A stretch of DNA of 64,000 nt from Desmodesmus armatus. Taxonomy: Eukaryota > Chlorophyta > Chlorophyceae > Sphaeropleales > Scenedesmaceae. How positions within the stretch are numbered: position 1 is the first letter of the stretch; every line of letters begins with the position of its first letter. Below are positions 10,390 through 21,718 of the stretch, one piece after another. The notes beneath the pieces were generated by a model. That model saw nothing but the letters and a program-made list of their open reading frames with translations, was not told the origin of the DNA and did no database searches. The DNA is taken from assembly GCA_007449985.2 (NCBI GenBank), contig VIIQ02000234.1, positions 62,001 through 126,000 on the forward strand, read 5' to 3'. A program made the position numbers and the translations under genes.

Positions 10390-13300
10390 ATGGCTCGGAC
10401 CGCAAGCAGCAGCAGCGCCCGGTTCCTCCTGGACTCCGGAAAGAGGAAGCATGGTGGGTTGCTGGGATGTGTTGCTGTTACGCGCCCACCGCACAGCCTT
10501 GTAGACTGAGTTCTGGCTGTTTCGTGCTGCCGCTGCTGCTGTGCTTGCAGATGCTGAGGACACAGGGCCCAACAAGAAGCAGTTCTGCTCCGACACTGAC
10601 AGTCCTGGCATCAAAGGCTCCAACAACAACGACAAGGTAGGACACAGTGATGCCCTGCCAAGCAGCTGTCACATAGACAGTCTGACCCATGCCCCAGAAG
10701 CTCAACGCTGGAAAAAGTCACCTTGGGGGGTTTTGAACATATGACTGGCAACAAACCAGTCCAGCCAATTCACAGTCAGCATGCTGGTCAGAGTCACTGT
10801 TGCACATTGGGTGGGAAACCAGTGGTTGCTCCAGCCCGCAGCTGCACCACGGCACCAGCTCCTGACATGTTGTCATGTCTGTGCACAGGACACCGACATG
10901 GTGTCCAACGTCAAGCTGGAGCCCAACAGCATCATGCCACCTGCAACCACAGCACTGGTGAGTGTTGCTCCTGACCTGTTTGCCTGTGCAGCTAGCATGC
11001 CAGCGTGCATTGTGTGCTCCTGCTTGAACCCATCTTAGCTTTCACATAGGCAGGACTGACCTATGCCCCAAAACCCATTTGCTGAATAGATCACCTTGAG
11101 GGGTGCAGAACACATGACTTGCAACAAAGCAGTCAATTATTCGTCAGCAAGTTGTTCAGAGTCACTCCTGCAATTTGGTCGAGACACCAGTGCTTCTCTG
11201 CCCAGCAGCCGGACGACAACACCAGCTCATGATATGCTGTTGTGTCTGTGCACAGAACGCTGGCGCCGTGCCTGTCAAGATGGAGATGGAGGTGCAGAGC
11301 AGCAGTGCTCACCCAATGGCACCCAACCACGTCCCTGAAGCTGCAGTGTTGTGGGGTTTGAGTGATTCACTGCACCGTCTGCTGAGCGCTGAGTGTGCCA
11401 CACCACCCTCTGGAGCTGACCTGGCTGCTGCTCTGGCAGGTAATCTTTCAAACGTTTTATATTTCAAATAAGTAGGTACTTGTATCCTGGCTTCAAACTA
11501 ACTATATTTGCATGGGCAGCTGATGTTGACGGCAATAACCATCTGATGTCAGCAGTTTAGTAGCAACCACTCCAACCGCTGATCATCAGCCGGGCTGCCA
11601 ACCTGCGTGTCTGTTTGTGCCGGGCACAATTTCACACAAAAGGGCACCACCGTCACTAACGTGATTCTGACTGCCATGATGACTGAGCTGTACTGCATGG
11701 CTGAATCCACAATCTGTTTGAATCCTTAATGCTGACTGTTGCAGGGTCACTGCAGCGTGCGTTGGATGCAGCACGGGATGACTGGGTGGTTGGTGCAGGC
11801 GCCAATGCTGCAGCTGCTCCTGGTTCAAACAGTCCTGATGCAGCTGCATCCCCACCACGCGAGAGTCTTGATGGCGCACCGTGCACCGGCAGTCAGGTTG
11901 GTATGTTTTATACCGAGTACACCACGGCTGACCTGAGAAACTGGGGTACTGGCCTTCTGGGCACCCTCATGAGCCCCTGGCTCGCCGGCTAGTGCCAAGG
12001 TTGGGACAGAGTCTGTCCCCAGTTGCTGCACTGTATATGCAAAGCGAGCCAGACGTCAGCCTGTAGAGGCTGTCAAGCACAAGAGATCATACATGCATGC
12101 TGAGCAGTCAGGCAGCTTGAGTTCTGCTCAAACAGGCTTGTCTGCTCCCATGTGGCACATGCAGACGCAAGGAAAATCCGGGTAGAGCAGCCCATCCCCT
12201 TCATGCCAAAGCTGCCAAGCAATTGGATTTCACCAATTGCACAGGCCTATCCTGATGGTATTGGCCCAGTTCAGCCATGCCCATTGGCTCCCTTGCGGGT
12301 TGTACGGCTTGCGGTACCAAATGCAGTATCTGCAACTGTAACTATCCCTCTGCTTGTGTGTGCTGTAGGCGCACAAGGATGCAGCAGACAACTTCAAGAG
12401 GCAGCACTCTTACAGAGAGCCCAAGATGGACGGTGACAGTGCAGCTAGGAGCAAGCGCAGGAAGGCCGTCGTTGATGAGCCTGTGTGCGCCTGTGATGAG
12501 CCTGTGTGCGCTGACAACACGGCTGAGTTGGACCAGGTGTGTTTGTTTATGAATATTGTTTGAATAATAACTAATCACCATGATGACTAATTGGCTACTC
12601 TGACCAGCACGACGGTTGGATCCGGCTTGACTGTCTACACACACCTGAGGCATTCAAACTGCAGCGTTGCCAGCATAAAGTAGCAGTGGCCCTGCTGCTT
12701 TTGCTTGATGCACAACATGCAAAGCATGTGAATGGCTGGCATGAGCTCCTGAGATTCATAGCTGCAGGTTTGATTTTGATTTGATATGGGGATATTTTTA
12801 CTTGCCGAAGTTTGAGCCAGCACAATGTGAGTCTGTCCCCGCCGCTCCTGTGCCGCAGGCCAACAACGCTGCCAGCCTGGGAGTGGTTGGGCTGCAGCAC
12901 GGTGCCGCAGGCATGGCAGCTGTTGGGCTGCCGGGGACCGCTGCAGGCTTGGGCACTGTCGCACCACCAGGGAATGCTGCAGGCCTGGGAGCTGTTGTAC
13001 CGCCGCTGGGGAGCAGCACTTCTCCGGTGGGTCTGCTTGACTCTGCTTGGCTGGATGCGGTGCTGACGCACGGGATGTGTGAGTGTCCCAGTGTCATTGA
13101 CAGCATGACTCCAGACATGCTGTACGACTGTCACTTGACATGCACATCAGTACAAGCAACAGCCATGGAGTGAGTGGTGTCCATGGCTGAAGGACCCCGC
13201 TGCTGCTGATGCTGCTGCCATGTGCGTGGGTTCTGACCCAACATACCCAATAAACTTTCTGCGCAACTACCATTTCGTCTCCCGATGTGTCTTTGCATGC

Positions 13301-13539
13301 AGCAGATGATGAATCTGTTGACCATGCAGCTGAATTCTCTTCGGGCCCAGCAGCAGCAGGAGATGGACCTGATCAAGGTGCACACACAGGCTATGCTGGT
13401 CCCGCAGCAGCAGCAGACCAACCTCCTCAGCAGCCAGGTGCAGTTCATCCTGGCCCAGCAGCAGCAGCAGCAGCAGCAGGTGATGGAGGGGCAGCGCCGG
13501 CAGGCCCAGCTGCTCCAGCAGCAGCAGCAGCAGCACTAA
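10390..13539 (+). CDS. Unrecognised nine-exon protein with Gln-rich C-terminus
   Basis: Exons 10390-10453, 10551-10636, 10889-10957, 11256-11439, 11745-11896, 12369-12536, 12608-12767, 12821-13149 and 13303-13539 join in phase to give 482 residues. The 3' end of exon 8 (TCA/GTACAA) is the least certain donor. Visible features: basic SKRRKA (possible nuclear signal) in exon 6, a repeated DEPVCA motif, a hydrophobic LQRCQHKVAVALLLLLDAQ segment in exon 7, a Gly/Ala-rich stretch in exon 8 and a final exon of Gln-rich amphipathic helix. No known domain is recognised; a nuclear or transcription-related role is only a guess. Fragments resembling exon 7 (WHELLRF region) occur at about 23,390 and 25,340, so the family may be multicopy or mobile. 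Confidence 0.7.
11928..12026 (+). mobile_element. Short interspersed repeat, 5'-truncated copy
   Basis: Matches the 3' ~100 bp of the element at 14972-15167, beginning CTGACCTGAGAAACTGGGG and continuing through CATGAGCCCCTGGCTCG and GGCTAGTGCC to a CACTGTA tail. It lies in an intron of the nine-exon gene. 5' truncation with a shared 3' end is typical of retroposed SINE-like elements. Confidence 0.65.
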
Positions 13540-13970
13540 GCACCTGGCCGCAATATGGTAGGAGGTTTGACATGGACACCGGGCTGCCTGTTGCACAAGG
13601 GAGCCAGCTCCCCGTCTCTTGTTTGGATGACGGCTTGGTTTTTGTTGGTGGAGTTGCGCAATTCTTGAGTCAGCACTTTGGAGCTGCTGCATCTCATAAG
13701 TTGTGCTGTTCAGTGTGGCCCTCACAGTGTGTTGAGCGGTATCTGATACGGTGCCGGTTGCCGCAGCTTGGCCCACTATGCTGCTTGGAAGTACGCCCCT
13801 ACCCTATCCTTACTACCAGTGATGATACTAGGCATTTCGTGTGTTGGCAGGATATACTGGTGTTGATCTTATATAGACGCTGCTGCAATGCAGGTGACAG
13901 GTGGCATCAGCAAGACTAGTGCATGTCTGGATTGATTTTGCTCTGACTGATTTTCCTTACATGCCATGGC

Positions 13971-14340
13971 ATGGTTGCAGCCATGTGGACTGGCTTTCCG
14001 AATCTGGCATCTGAGATGTGCATACTGCAGAGATGACGGGTTCCGCTCTTTACTCAATTAGTAAGTAGTTGCACGTTGTCTGGTGACATGACCATGCCAC
14101 ACCCTACAAAGGGCTGGTTGCAGCGATGAGGGTTTGTGTACATCTGCAAGACTTGCAGACATGATGTCTTGCTCAGTTGGCTGCGCAGGCATGGTTGCAG
14201 CCGTGTGGACTGTGCTCAATTGGCCATCCTGCTGCAATGCAGGTTCCCAGTGTTTTTGTATATGTTTAGCAACCCATACACCCTGCAAAGGGCAGTTGCA
14301 GCCATGATGATTTGTGTACAACAGCAGGATCTGCAAGAGG
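13971..14340. repeat. Tandemly duplicated segment downstream of the nine-exon gene
   Basis: GCATGGTTGCAGCC, TGTGGACT, TGCTGCAATGCAGGT, ACCCTRCAAAGGGC and GATTTGTGTACA-like landmarks each occur twice, about 180-220 bp apart. No coding frame is supported. The stretch 13,540-14,970 has no gene I can defend. Confidence 0.6.
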
Positions 14341-14971
14341 TCTGAGACATATTGTGCTCTGCTGCAGCTGCACAGGCTTGGTTGCCCTGGCCGCTAGGGC
14401 GGCTTTTCGCTGGGCAGCGTGTGCACTGGGTTCAAGCAGACTTTGTGGTAGGGTCTGTACGGCAGGTGTGTTGGGGGGGGGGGGGCTGCAGTGCAGCCAG
14501 TTGGAAGGCATTGTTCAATGTTGATGAGTGTGACATGCCGGTTGCTTGCCCATCTGTTGCTCGTGTTGTGTTGTGCACGTTGCCTGTGTGTGTATCAAGC
14601 AGGCTGGATGCCTGCAAATTCTCTGTTGTGGTTGCGTGCAGTGAATCCTCCTGCAGGGTTGGTGCCCACCCTAAAGATGACAGGTCTGCCTCGTGTTGGT
14701 AACCAACCACTGTGGAGAGGCAATTCAGGTTGAGGAGGTTATGAGATGAGATCCCAGGCACTGGTGAGGAACAGCAGGCCGCTGTTGTAGAGATGTGGCG
14801 GAAACAACATCAGTTGGCAACTTGACTCCCTGCACCAGTGCTAGGCAACAACGCAGCTCTCCCTTCAGCTCAAAACCATCCAGATCTTACCCAGGGGCAA
14901 CTCCCCTGACTCCAGCGCAAACCAACCTTCTCAAAGTCACCTGAAATGCGTCTGGGGAGAGCTGCCGCTTG

Positions 14972-15167
14972 AGCCGGGTGGTGCTAGGCACACCATGGGA
15001 AAAAAATGCTACTGGAATTGACGGCTGGCTTGGCGGGTGATCTCGATCACCCTCACACCTGACCTGAGAAACTGGGGTACTACAGGCCCTTCGGGGCACC
15101 CTCATGAGCCCCTGGCTCGCTGGCTAGTGCCGAGGTTGGGACTCTGTCCCCAATTACTGTACTGTAC
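14972..15167 (+). mobile_element. Short interspersed repeat, longest copy
   Basis: About 195 bp, related in inverted orientation to 18,643-18,822 and in part to 11,928-12,026. Shared blocks: GGTGCTAGGCACAC, GACGGCTGGCTTG, CACCTGACCTGAGA, CATGAGCCC and GGCTCGCTGGCT. All copies end near an ACTGTACTGT-type tail. No protein is encoded. A clear pol III A/B box pair was not identified, so 'SINE-like' is inference. Confidence 0.7.
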
Positions 15168-15681
15168 TGAAATGCATCTGACATAATAATGGTGCCGTGT
15201 GTTCACCTTTGCACCGAGTTGGCGTGACTTTTCTTCACAGATGCTGCATGCAAGACCAAGGCAAGGTACCACGTGCACTTGTTGTAGTAAGATCGCAGAG
15301 GCTGAAGCTGTCGAGTATGTCAACGAAGAGAACGACATTGCCAGCCTTGCATGCTGGCACACTTGCATGCTGGCAAGTGTGCTCATGGCCATGATGCAGT
15401 CTGCCAGAGTGATCACGCATGGACCAACAAAATCCAGCACTAGCAATGCATTCCAGCAAACTGTAGTGGCACCTAAATAACTGCTCAGGCCATGGACAGT
15501 GCAAACAGGCCATGGATATTGCAAACAACCGTTTGAGTTACATGCGTTGTCTTTCTGGCAGTCTGAGGCCCGATCATGCATCCGTTCGCAAAAGTGGTCA
15601 TGTCACAGCACAGCACAAACCCAAATCAAAGCAGTTGCAGTCAATGATCACTACCGTTCTGCAGAGCAGTCACATCCACAG

Positions 15682-17365
15682 TCAGTCAAACTCGCAGCCT
15701 AACTGCAGCAGGTCCTGCTCCAGTTCCTGCAGGTTCTGCTGCATGGCCAACACCTCATACATCAACCCCTCCCCATCACCCGCAGCATCCATCTCCGCCG
15801 GCATTCCCTCAAACTGCGGCCGCTGCTGCACCTGCCGCCGCTGCTGCTGCAAGCCGCCAGCATCACCTCCTAGCAGCATGTCTGCTGCTGCTTGTTCTTC
15901 TTCTGCTACTGGAGGGCCTGTAGGGCTGGGGGCAGCCCAACACCCCTGTGGGCTCGAAGCAGCGGGTGTGTGATCCACACCCCCACCACCAGCACCAGCA
16001 CCACTACCCTGTGCACGCAAGCCAGTGTGGGCTTGTCTGCTGGATCGTTCTGCCGCAGTAGCTGGTGTAGCTGACGAAGCACCCCGCTGCCCTAGTCCTT
16101 TTGAACCATGGTGCTGCTGGCTGGGTGCCCCAGGGGCTGGGCTATCTCCAAGCCCTGTGCCTGCTGCTACTTGGAGGATAGGGGGTGGGGCTGAAGCACT
16201 CCTCGCACCAAGCAGCTGCTGCTGCTGTCGCTGCTCCTGCTGCCTTCCACCCTGCTGCTTCATCGACCATTGTGGCTGCTGCTCCTTTGAATCTCCATAG
16301 TGAGGCTCCTGCTGCTTCTGCCGGCCAGCCACCCGGCCTACAGCACCCTCACTCAAGCGCCCTCCTCCGCGCCCACCCTCTGCACACAAGCTAGCTTCCG
16401 CTTCCTCTTCCTCTTCCCCTTCCTCTTCCTGGCCCCCTGCGTCTTCATGCTCCTGCTGCTGCTGCTGCTGCTGGTGATGGCTGGTGCTCCTGTGGTGCCA
16501 GCCACCCTGTGCTGCCGCTGCTGCTCTGTGTCTCGTCTGCAGCACCTTCTGCTGCTCCACCTTTCCACCCTCAAGCCCTGAAGCATGCGTACCACCACCC
16601 CACCCCACTCCAGCCCCCAGCTGCTGCTGCAGGCTGGAGGCCGAAGCCCCGCGTGGTCGCTGCTTCTGCTGCAGCAGCTCCCGCAGCCGCGCCTGCCGCT
16701 GCTGCTGCAGCTGCTGCGGCGTCAACCTCCCTGCAGTACCAGGGGGGCTCTGTGCCTGTGCCCGGCTGCTGCTGCCGCCACCCCCTAGGGTGCTGCTGTT
16801 GCCCCAGAGACCCCTAGTGCCAGAATCCAACGCAGCCACTGCGGCAGCTGCTGCTGCAATGCGCCTTGCGGCAGCACCGGCGCTGCCGCTGCTGCGGCTG
16901 CTGACGTGCCGCAGATGCTGCTGCTGCAGCTGTTGAGGACGCACCCCTGCAGGTAATCCCACCCCCTGCATGCGTCCTGCAGCAGCAGTGAATGAGGGTA
17001 GCTGGCTGTGGGGTGCTGTGGTGCTTTGGGCGTTGTGATGCAGCCCTGGCGCCCCCCGGGCAACCCTGTTCGGTGACCTGCTACGTGCGGCCATCCCCTG
17101 ACCCCCCTCTGCAACAGCAGCTGCAGCAGTTGCGCCAGCCTGATCGTCAGATGCTGTGCCGTCTGTGTCCCCAGGGTGTGCTGTTGTGTGAGCCATGATC
17201 TCTCTACACTGCAGAGCCACAGCAGCACGAGACACGGCCAAGGTCTGGGGTGAGGGCTGCACAGCGCAGGGGCTGCTGCTCCTGCTGCTGATGTGGCGGC
17301 CGCGGCTACTGTCCCTGGTGTCCTCCCCCACCTGTTGCTGCTGCTGCTGCTCTTGCGGCTGCTTG

Positions 17366-17400
<35 letters not shown>

Positions 17401-20400
17401 GGAAGGTGGCAGCTGCCACGTGCGTCGCCCAGGGCTCAGCACAACCTGCTGCTGTGGCAGCTCCTGCTGCTGCTGCTGCTGCCTGGGCTGTGGAGAGGGG
17501 CTGCGCAGTGGGCTGCTGTCTCGCTGTTGCGGTGACTGCACCCCCTGCCGCTGCGACGACTGCACCCGCTGCTGCTGCTGCTGGCTGTTGTGAGTGTTGC
17601 CCGCATGCACATGCATTGCTGCAGGACTGTCCGCCCCATCAGCCTCATTCTGACCACCCTGTGCTGGGGCCGACCCCGCCCCAACTTCTACCCTGTCCTC
17701 AAGCCCCCTGAGCTGCAGCTGCCGCGGATTCTGGTGGCGGCTGCCGCTGCTGCCGCCGGCTGTGCTGCGCCTCCGACTGCCGCCGCCGTTGCCGCCGCCG
17801 CCGTTGCCGTCCCTGGTGCTGCCATGGCGGGCGGCTGTCGGCCTGTTGGCGGTGGTGCTGCTGCTGTTGCTGGTGACGCTGTTGGCGAGTCGGACGAGCT
17901 CGCTGTTTTGCTGCACCAGGCGGCGCTCCAGCCGTGTGATGTAGTCCTCCCTCTGTATGAACGTAGGCAAGGCAGCACATGGCACAAACTGTACCTTGCA
18001 GTGAGATAGATTGCTGTATGATGTATCAAAATTCAGTGGGGTGTTCAGGCTCAGCCTGAACCATGTAACAGTAACAGCATTACAGCAGAATTCAACAGAG
18101 GCGGCGCTCCAGCCGTGTGATGTAGTCCTCCCTCTGTATGATGGATAAGCAAGGCAGCACATAGCGCAAACACAAACATGACAGTATGATAGATGGCAAA
18201 ACAGCACGATACAGCACAGTCCTGGGTCAGCGGGGAGCCATGCATCGTGGGGAGCTTTGCACTGTAACTCACAAGGTATGATGCAGTCAGCAATCATGCT
18301 ACATGTCTTTTTCTCGCAATCTGCACTCAACGGGGCGGCCTATGTTCATTCGTAATCAAACACCACATCAAACCTGTCACCACAAGCAACACCCCAACAA
18401 GCCCAAAGTTCATGCGCAGAAGCAGCCTCACAAAAGAGCAAGAGCACAGCACACCCACCTCTTGTAGCATCGCATTCTGCTGCTGCTGCCGCTCAGCAAG
18501 CGCACTCAGCCGCTGCAGGGCCGCCGACAGCCGCGTGTGCGCCTGGCCAATCGTGCGCCGCGCATGTGCCTTGTCAGCTGCTGCTGCGACGGATGCGGCC
18601 TGAATGCAGTAACAGTACAGTAAATGTGGGAGGGGGTGCCCCCAAAACCTCAGCATCAGCCAGCGAGCCAAGGGCTCATGCGGTTGCCCGGAAGGGCCTT
18701 CAAGTTGTCGTACCCCAGTCTCTCAGGTCAGGTGTATAGGTGATTGAGATTACCCGCAAGCCAGCCGTCAACTCGAGTAGCATTTTGTTTTTTGGCACAG
18801 TGTGCCTAGCACCCACCTGAGCGCCCCGCTCTGCTGTGCTGAGCTGCTGCTGCAGCTGTGCCACCTGCTTCTGCAGGCTCTGCTGTGCACGCCGCAGGGC
18901 CGACAGCTCGCTCAGCAGCGGGCGAAGCTGCAGGACAACAGCGACAGCAGAATAGTATGTGAAGCACCGGCAGGGGCATCAACGTTTTGCATGAGTTGCT
19001 GAGCGCTGAGGATTTGTTTGTTTGTGTGGGCGTTTTTGCCTGCCTAGCCTATGCTGCTGAGGGACAAAAGTGTTGTGCACAGCCTGCTTTGTTTAGAAGC
19101 ACATGCCCATGGCTTCAAAGCAATTGCTTTGCTGTCAATTGCCGCAGTCACTGACAAGGGCTGTGGGCTGCTTGCAGCAGCTGCATCCACCACGGGGCTT
19201 GTGGCCGCTGCACGCAAAGCCGCATGACTATGCCAAGTCTCATAGTCACGCAATAGTGTACAACTGCTAGCCCATATTGCAACTGCACATGCAAACTGTT
19301 CATCTGATTCTAGTAGGTAAGGCATGACAGCACCGCACCTGGTTGTTGCCAGCAGCCATCTCCTCCAACAGCAGACTGCTGCCACTGCTGCTGCCCGGCG
19401 GCGGCCCAGCTGCTGCTGCTGCTGCCAGCAGCTCTGGTTTGAGCATCGCATGCAAAGCCGCATAGCTATTGCAAATCCAACAGCCATTGCGCAACTGCTA
19501 GCCATGTCCCAGATGCACAAGCTCTTTTTATATATCTCCTAGTAGGCAATGGCACCGCACCTGGTTGTTGCCAGCAGCCATTTCCTCCACAAGCAGACTG
19601 CTGCCACTGCTGCCGCTCGGCGGCTGCCCAGCTGCTGCTGCCAGCAGCTCTGGTGTGAGCATCGCATCCAGCTTTGCCCCGACTGCTGCTGCCTCTGCCT
19701 GCTGCAGTGTGTCCCTGCTGTTCTCAGCCAGCTGCTGCAGCAGGTTGCCCTCAAGCTGGCAAATACGTGCCTGCACACACATGATGTACATACACTATAG
19801 CACGTCACAGTAGAACTCAAACCAGGCGTTAGGATGTATGCTGTCCCCAGGAGTTGTATCCTGTCCCCAGAGGCTCTTGGTGGGTTGTGCTCGATGGCAT
19901 GCATGATGATGGTGGCGTGCATGCATGGGGGCGGGGAGGAGGGGGGGGGACACTAAGATGCGTGGATGACGCGCTTTTCACTGTCTGACGTCACCCACCA
20001 CCCAAAGACCTACTGCCGGGAGAAGGTCTCACACGCCCGCAGCTGCAGCCCTCAATCCCTATGCAACTGGCGGGATCACCAGATGCCAACAGATACTGTT
20101 ACAGGCATGAGGTTAGCGCCAGCTGCAGAGGCTGACACTATTGCTGAGACAATGACGTGCGCTCCAGCCCCCGCAAGACCACACACCCCTATTGCCGTCA
20201 AAGGCTCCCCACACAAGGCTCCCAACACAGTGCAGCTGCCGTATGGCCTCCTCCTGCTGCTGCTGCCAGCTGCAGAGCAGTGGGATTCCCACTTGAAGCA
20301 CGCCCTCCAGCCCCCAAAAGACCACCCACCCCTACTGCCGTCCCTACACACCTGCAGCTGCCTGACGGCCTCCTGCTGTTGCCAGCTGCACAGGGCTCAA

Positions 20401-21718
20401 AACATCACCCACCAGCATGCACTCCAAAGGTACGAGGCTTCCCACCCCTGCTGCCGTTTCACTGTTGCACTCACCTGCAGCTGCCTGCTGGCCTCCTCCT
20501 GCTGCTCCTTCAGCCCTGCCAGCTGCACAAGGCTGGAAACTCAATTCAGCTACCGCCATGCACCCTAAACCCACAAGACCATCCACCACTACTGCCATCA
20601 AAGGCTCCCCAAACTCTTTGTAGGATGCTGTAGAAGCTGCTAGGACCGCCATGCGTGTACTGTCATGTATCCTTACTGGTCAACGCACCTGCAGGTGCCG
20701 TATGGCCTCCTCCTGCTGCTCCTTCAGCCCTGCCAGCCGTTTGTTCTCAGCCACCAAGAGCTTGTTCTCCTGCGAGACAGAGCTGGCCATGCTGCCTACT
20801 TGAGCCATGGAGGCGCGCAGGCCGGTAATGACTGCGTGATACTGTGCTGGGTCGGTGAGCGGTGCGCACTGCTGCTGCTGCCGGCGCTGCTGCTTCTGCA
20901 TGGCTGTCAGCTGCCGCTGGAGCTCGTCGACCTGTGCAGGCGGCAGCACCGTTCAAGGATGTGATGATCTCAGGCATTCAGGGCGTGCAATGGGGAGTCA
21001 GGGTGACCTGTTGTACAGGAAACCTGCTGCAACCCACCAAGAGTAGTATATTGTCATCACCTGCAGTGGGTTTGGAATCAGAGTCCCGGCACTTCAGGGG
21101 GCTGTGTGGGTTGTCTAGCACAGTGTTCATCGCGATATGCAAAAGTAGCAGTTGCTATTTCGTGACAAGAGCCCTCACCTGGACCTGCAGCTGTGCCCTG
21201 TGCTCCAACAGAATGATGCTTTCCTCCAGCAGGTGCTGCTTGTCACCCTCATCCTGCAGGCCACCCTCAGTGCAGTAGGGCTGCAGCTGCTGTTCTGCGT
21301 GCATGGCATCGCTGCGGCCGTCCAGCAGCCATGCACTGTGGTTCTGCTGAGTTCCTCGAGCTTCTTCATCGAGCTGCTGCCAGCGGTCTGCTGCGTGACT
21401 TCTGCTAGGACTACCCCAGGGTGATGGGGACGTTACTGCTGATGGATGCTTTGCTGGCGTGCGTGTTGGACTGCTGGGCGCTGCAAAGGCACATACAGAC
21501 AGAAGCACACTCGCATAGGTATGTTTGTGTTTGTTTTGTCATGGATAGCTGTGGGTGCCCAGGCCAGGTGCACTGACAGCAAAGCTGTCAGCAGCACAGA
21601 ACCAACCTTTGCCAGTGGGCCTCAGCAGCTCAGAGCGTTCTGTGGGTGTCAGGCTCTGCAGAAACGTTGTACTGGCTATCAAGTCTTTGACAGAAGCCGG
21701 TTTGTGCGCTTTCCCCAT
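15682..21718 (-). CDS. Large coiled-coil protein with Gln/Ser-rich C-terminal half
   Basis: Exons 21718-21607, 21480-21179, 20931-20689, 20522-20475, 19770-19561, 18927-18817, 18599-18459 and 17952-15682 all join in phase, giving about 1,145 residues. The start is an ATG opening MGKAHKPASVKDLIAST. Residues ~40-390 are heptad-rich coiled coil, for example LQRQLTAMQKQQRRQQQQ, QKQVAQLQQQLSTAE and EDYITRLERRLVQQNSEL. The last exon (756 residues) is low complexity, rich in Gln, Ser and Gly, and ends in another helical stretch, MQQNLQELEQDLLQL. The architecture fits a structural, cytoskeletal or basal-body protein, but I recognise no family. Several exon ends are duplicated in its introns, and the 48-nt exon 4 is itself one such copy. 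A TTACA at 15,537 (TGTAA on the minus strand) may be the poly(A) signal. Confidence 0.8.
18098..18163 (-). repeat. Copy of the last exon's start, with acceptor, in the preceding intron
   Basis: The minus strand repeats the end of intron 7, the CAG acceptor and the first ~33 bases of the last coiled-coil exon (EDYITRLERRL). It then diverges. The source is 17,917-17,985. The copied acceptor is intact, so use of it would give a different continuation. Confidence 0.85.
18643..18822 (-). mobile_element. Short interspersed repeat copy inside a coiled-coil gene intron
   Basis: Inverted relative to the 14,972 copy and in the same orientation as the host gene. Its 3' tail (ACTGTACTGTTACTG) runs directly into the TTCAG acceptor of the exon starting at 18,599. 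The element therefore seems to supply the 3' splice region of that intron. Confidence 0.7.
19200..19670 (-). repeat. Tandem duplication of a coiled-coil exon end
   Basis: Two units of about 235 bp. The right unit holds the true exon end (19,561; MAAGNNQ then GTGCGG). The left unit repeats it at 19,339-19,446, encoding PELLAAAAAAG and MAAGNNQ before GTGCGG. The left copy lacks a clear acceptor and is probably a non-functional shadow. Confidence 0.75.
20170..20660 (-). repeat. Decaying array of exon-3 3' ends
   Basis: The end of exon 3 (LAGLKEQQEEAIRHLQ, donor at 20,688) recurs downstream near 20,475-20,522, 20,345-20,380 and 20,236-20,270, with related CCACCCCTACTGCCGT-type spacers between. 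The nearest copy keeps both splice sites and is included as exon 4. The next has lost ~14 nt and the last has lost its GT. Confidence 0.75.
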
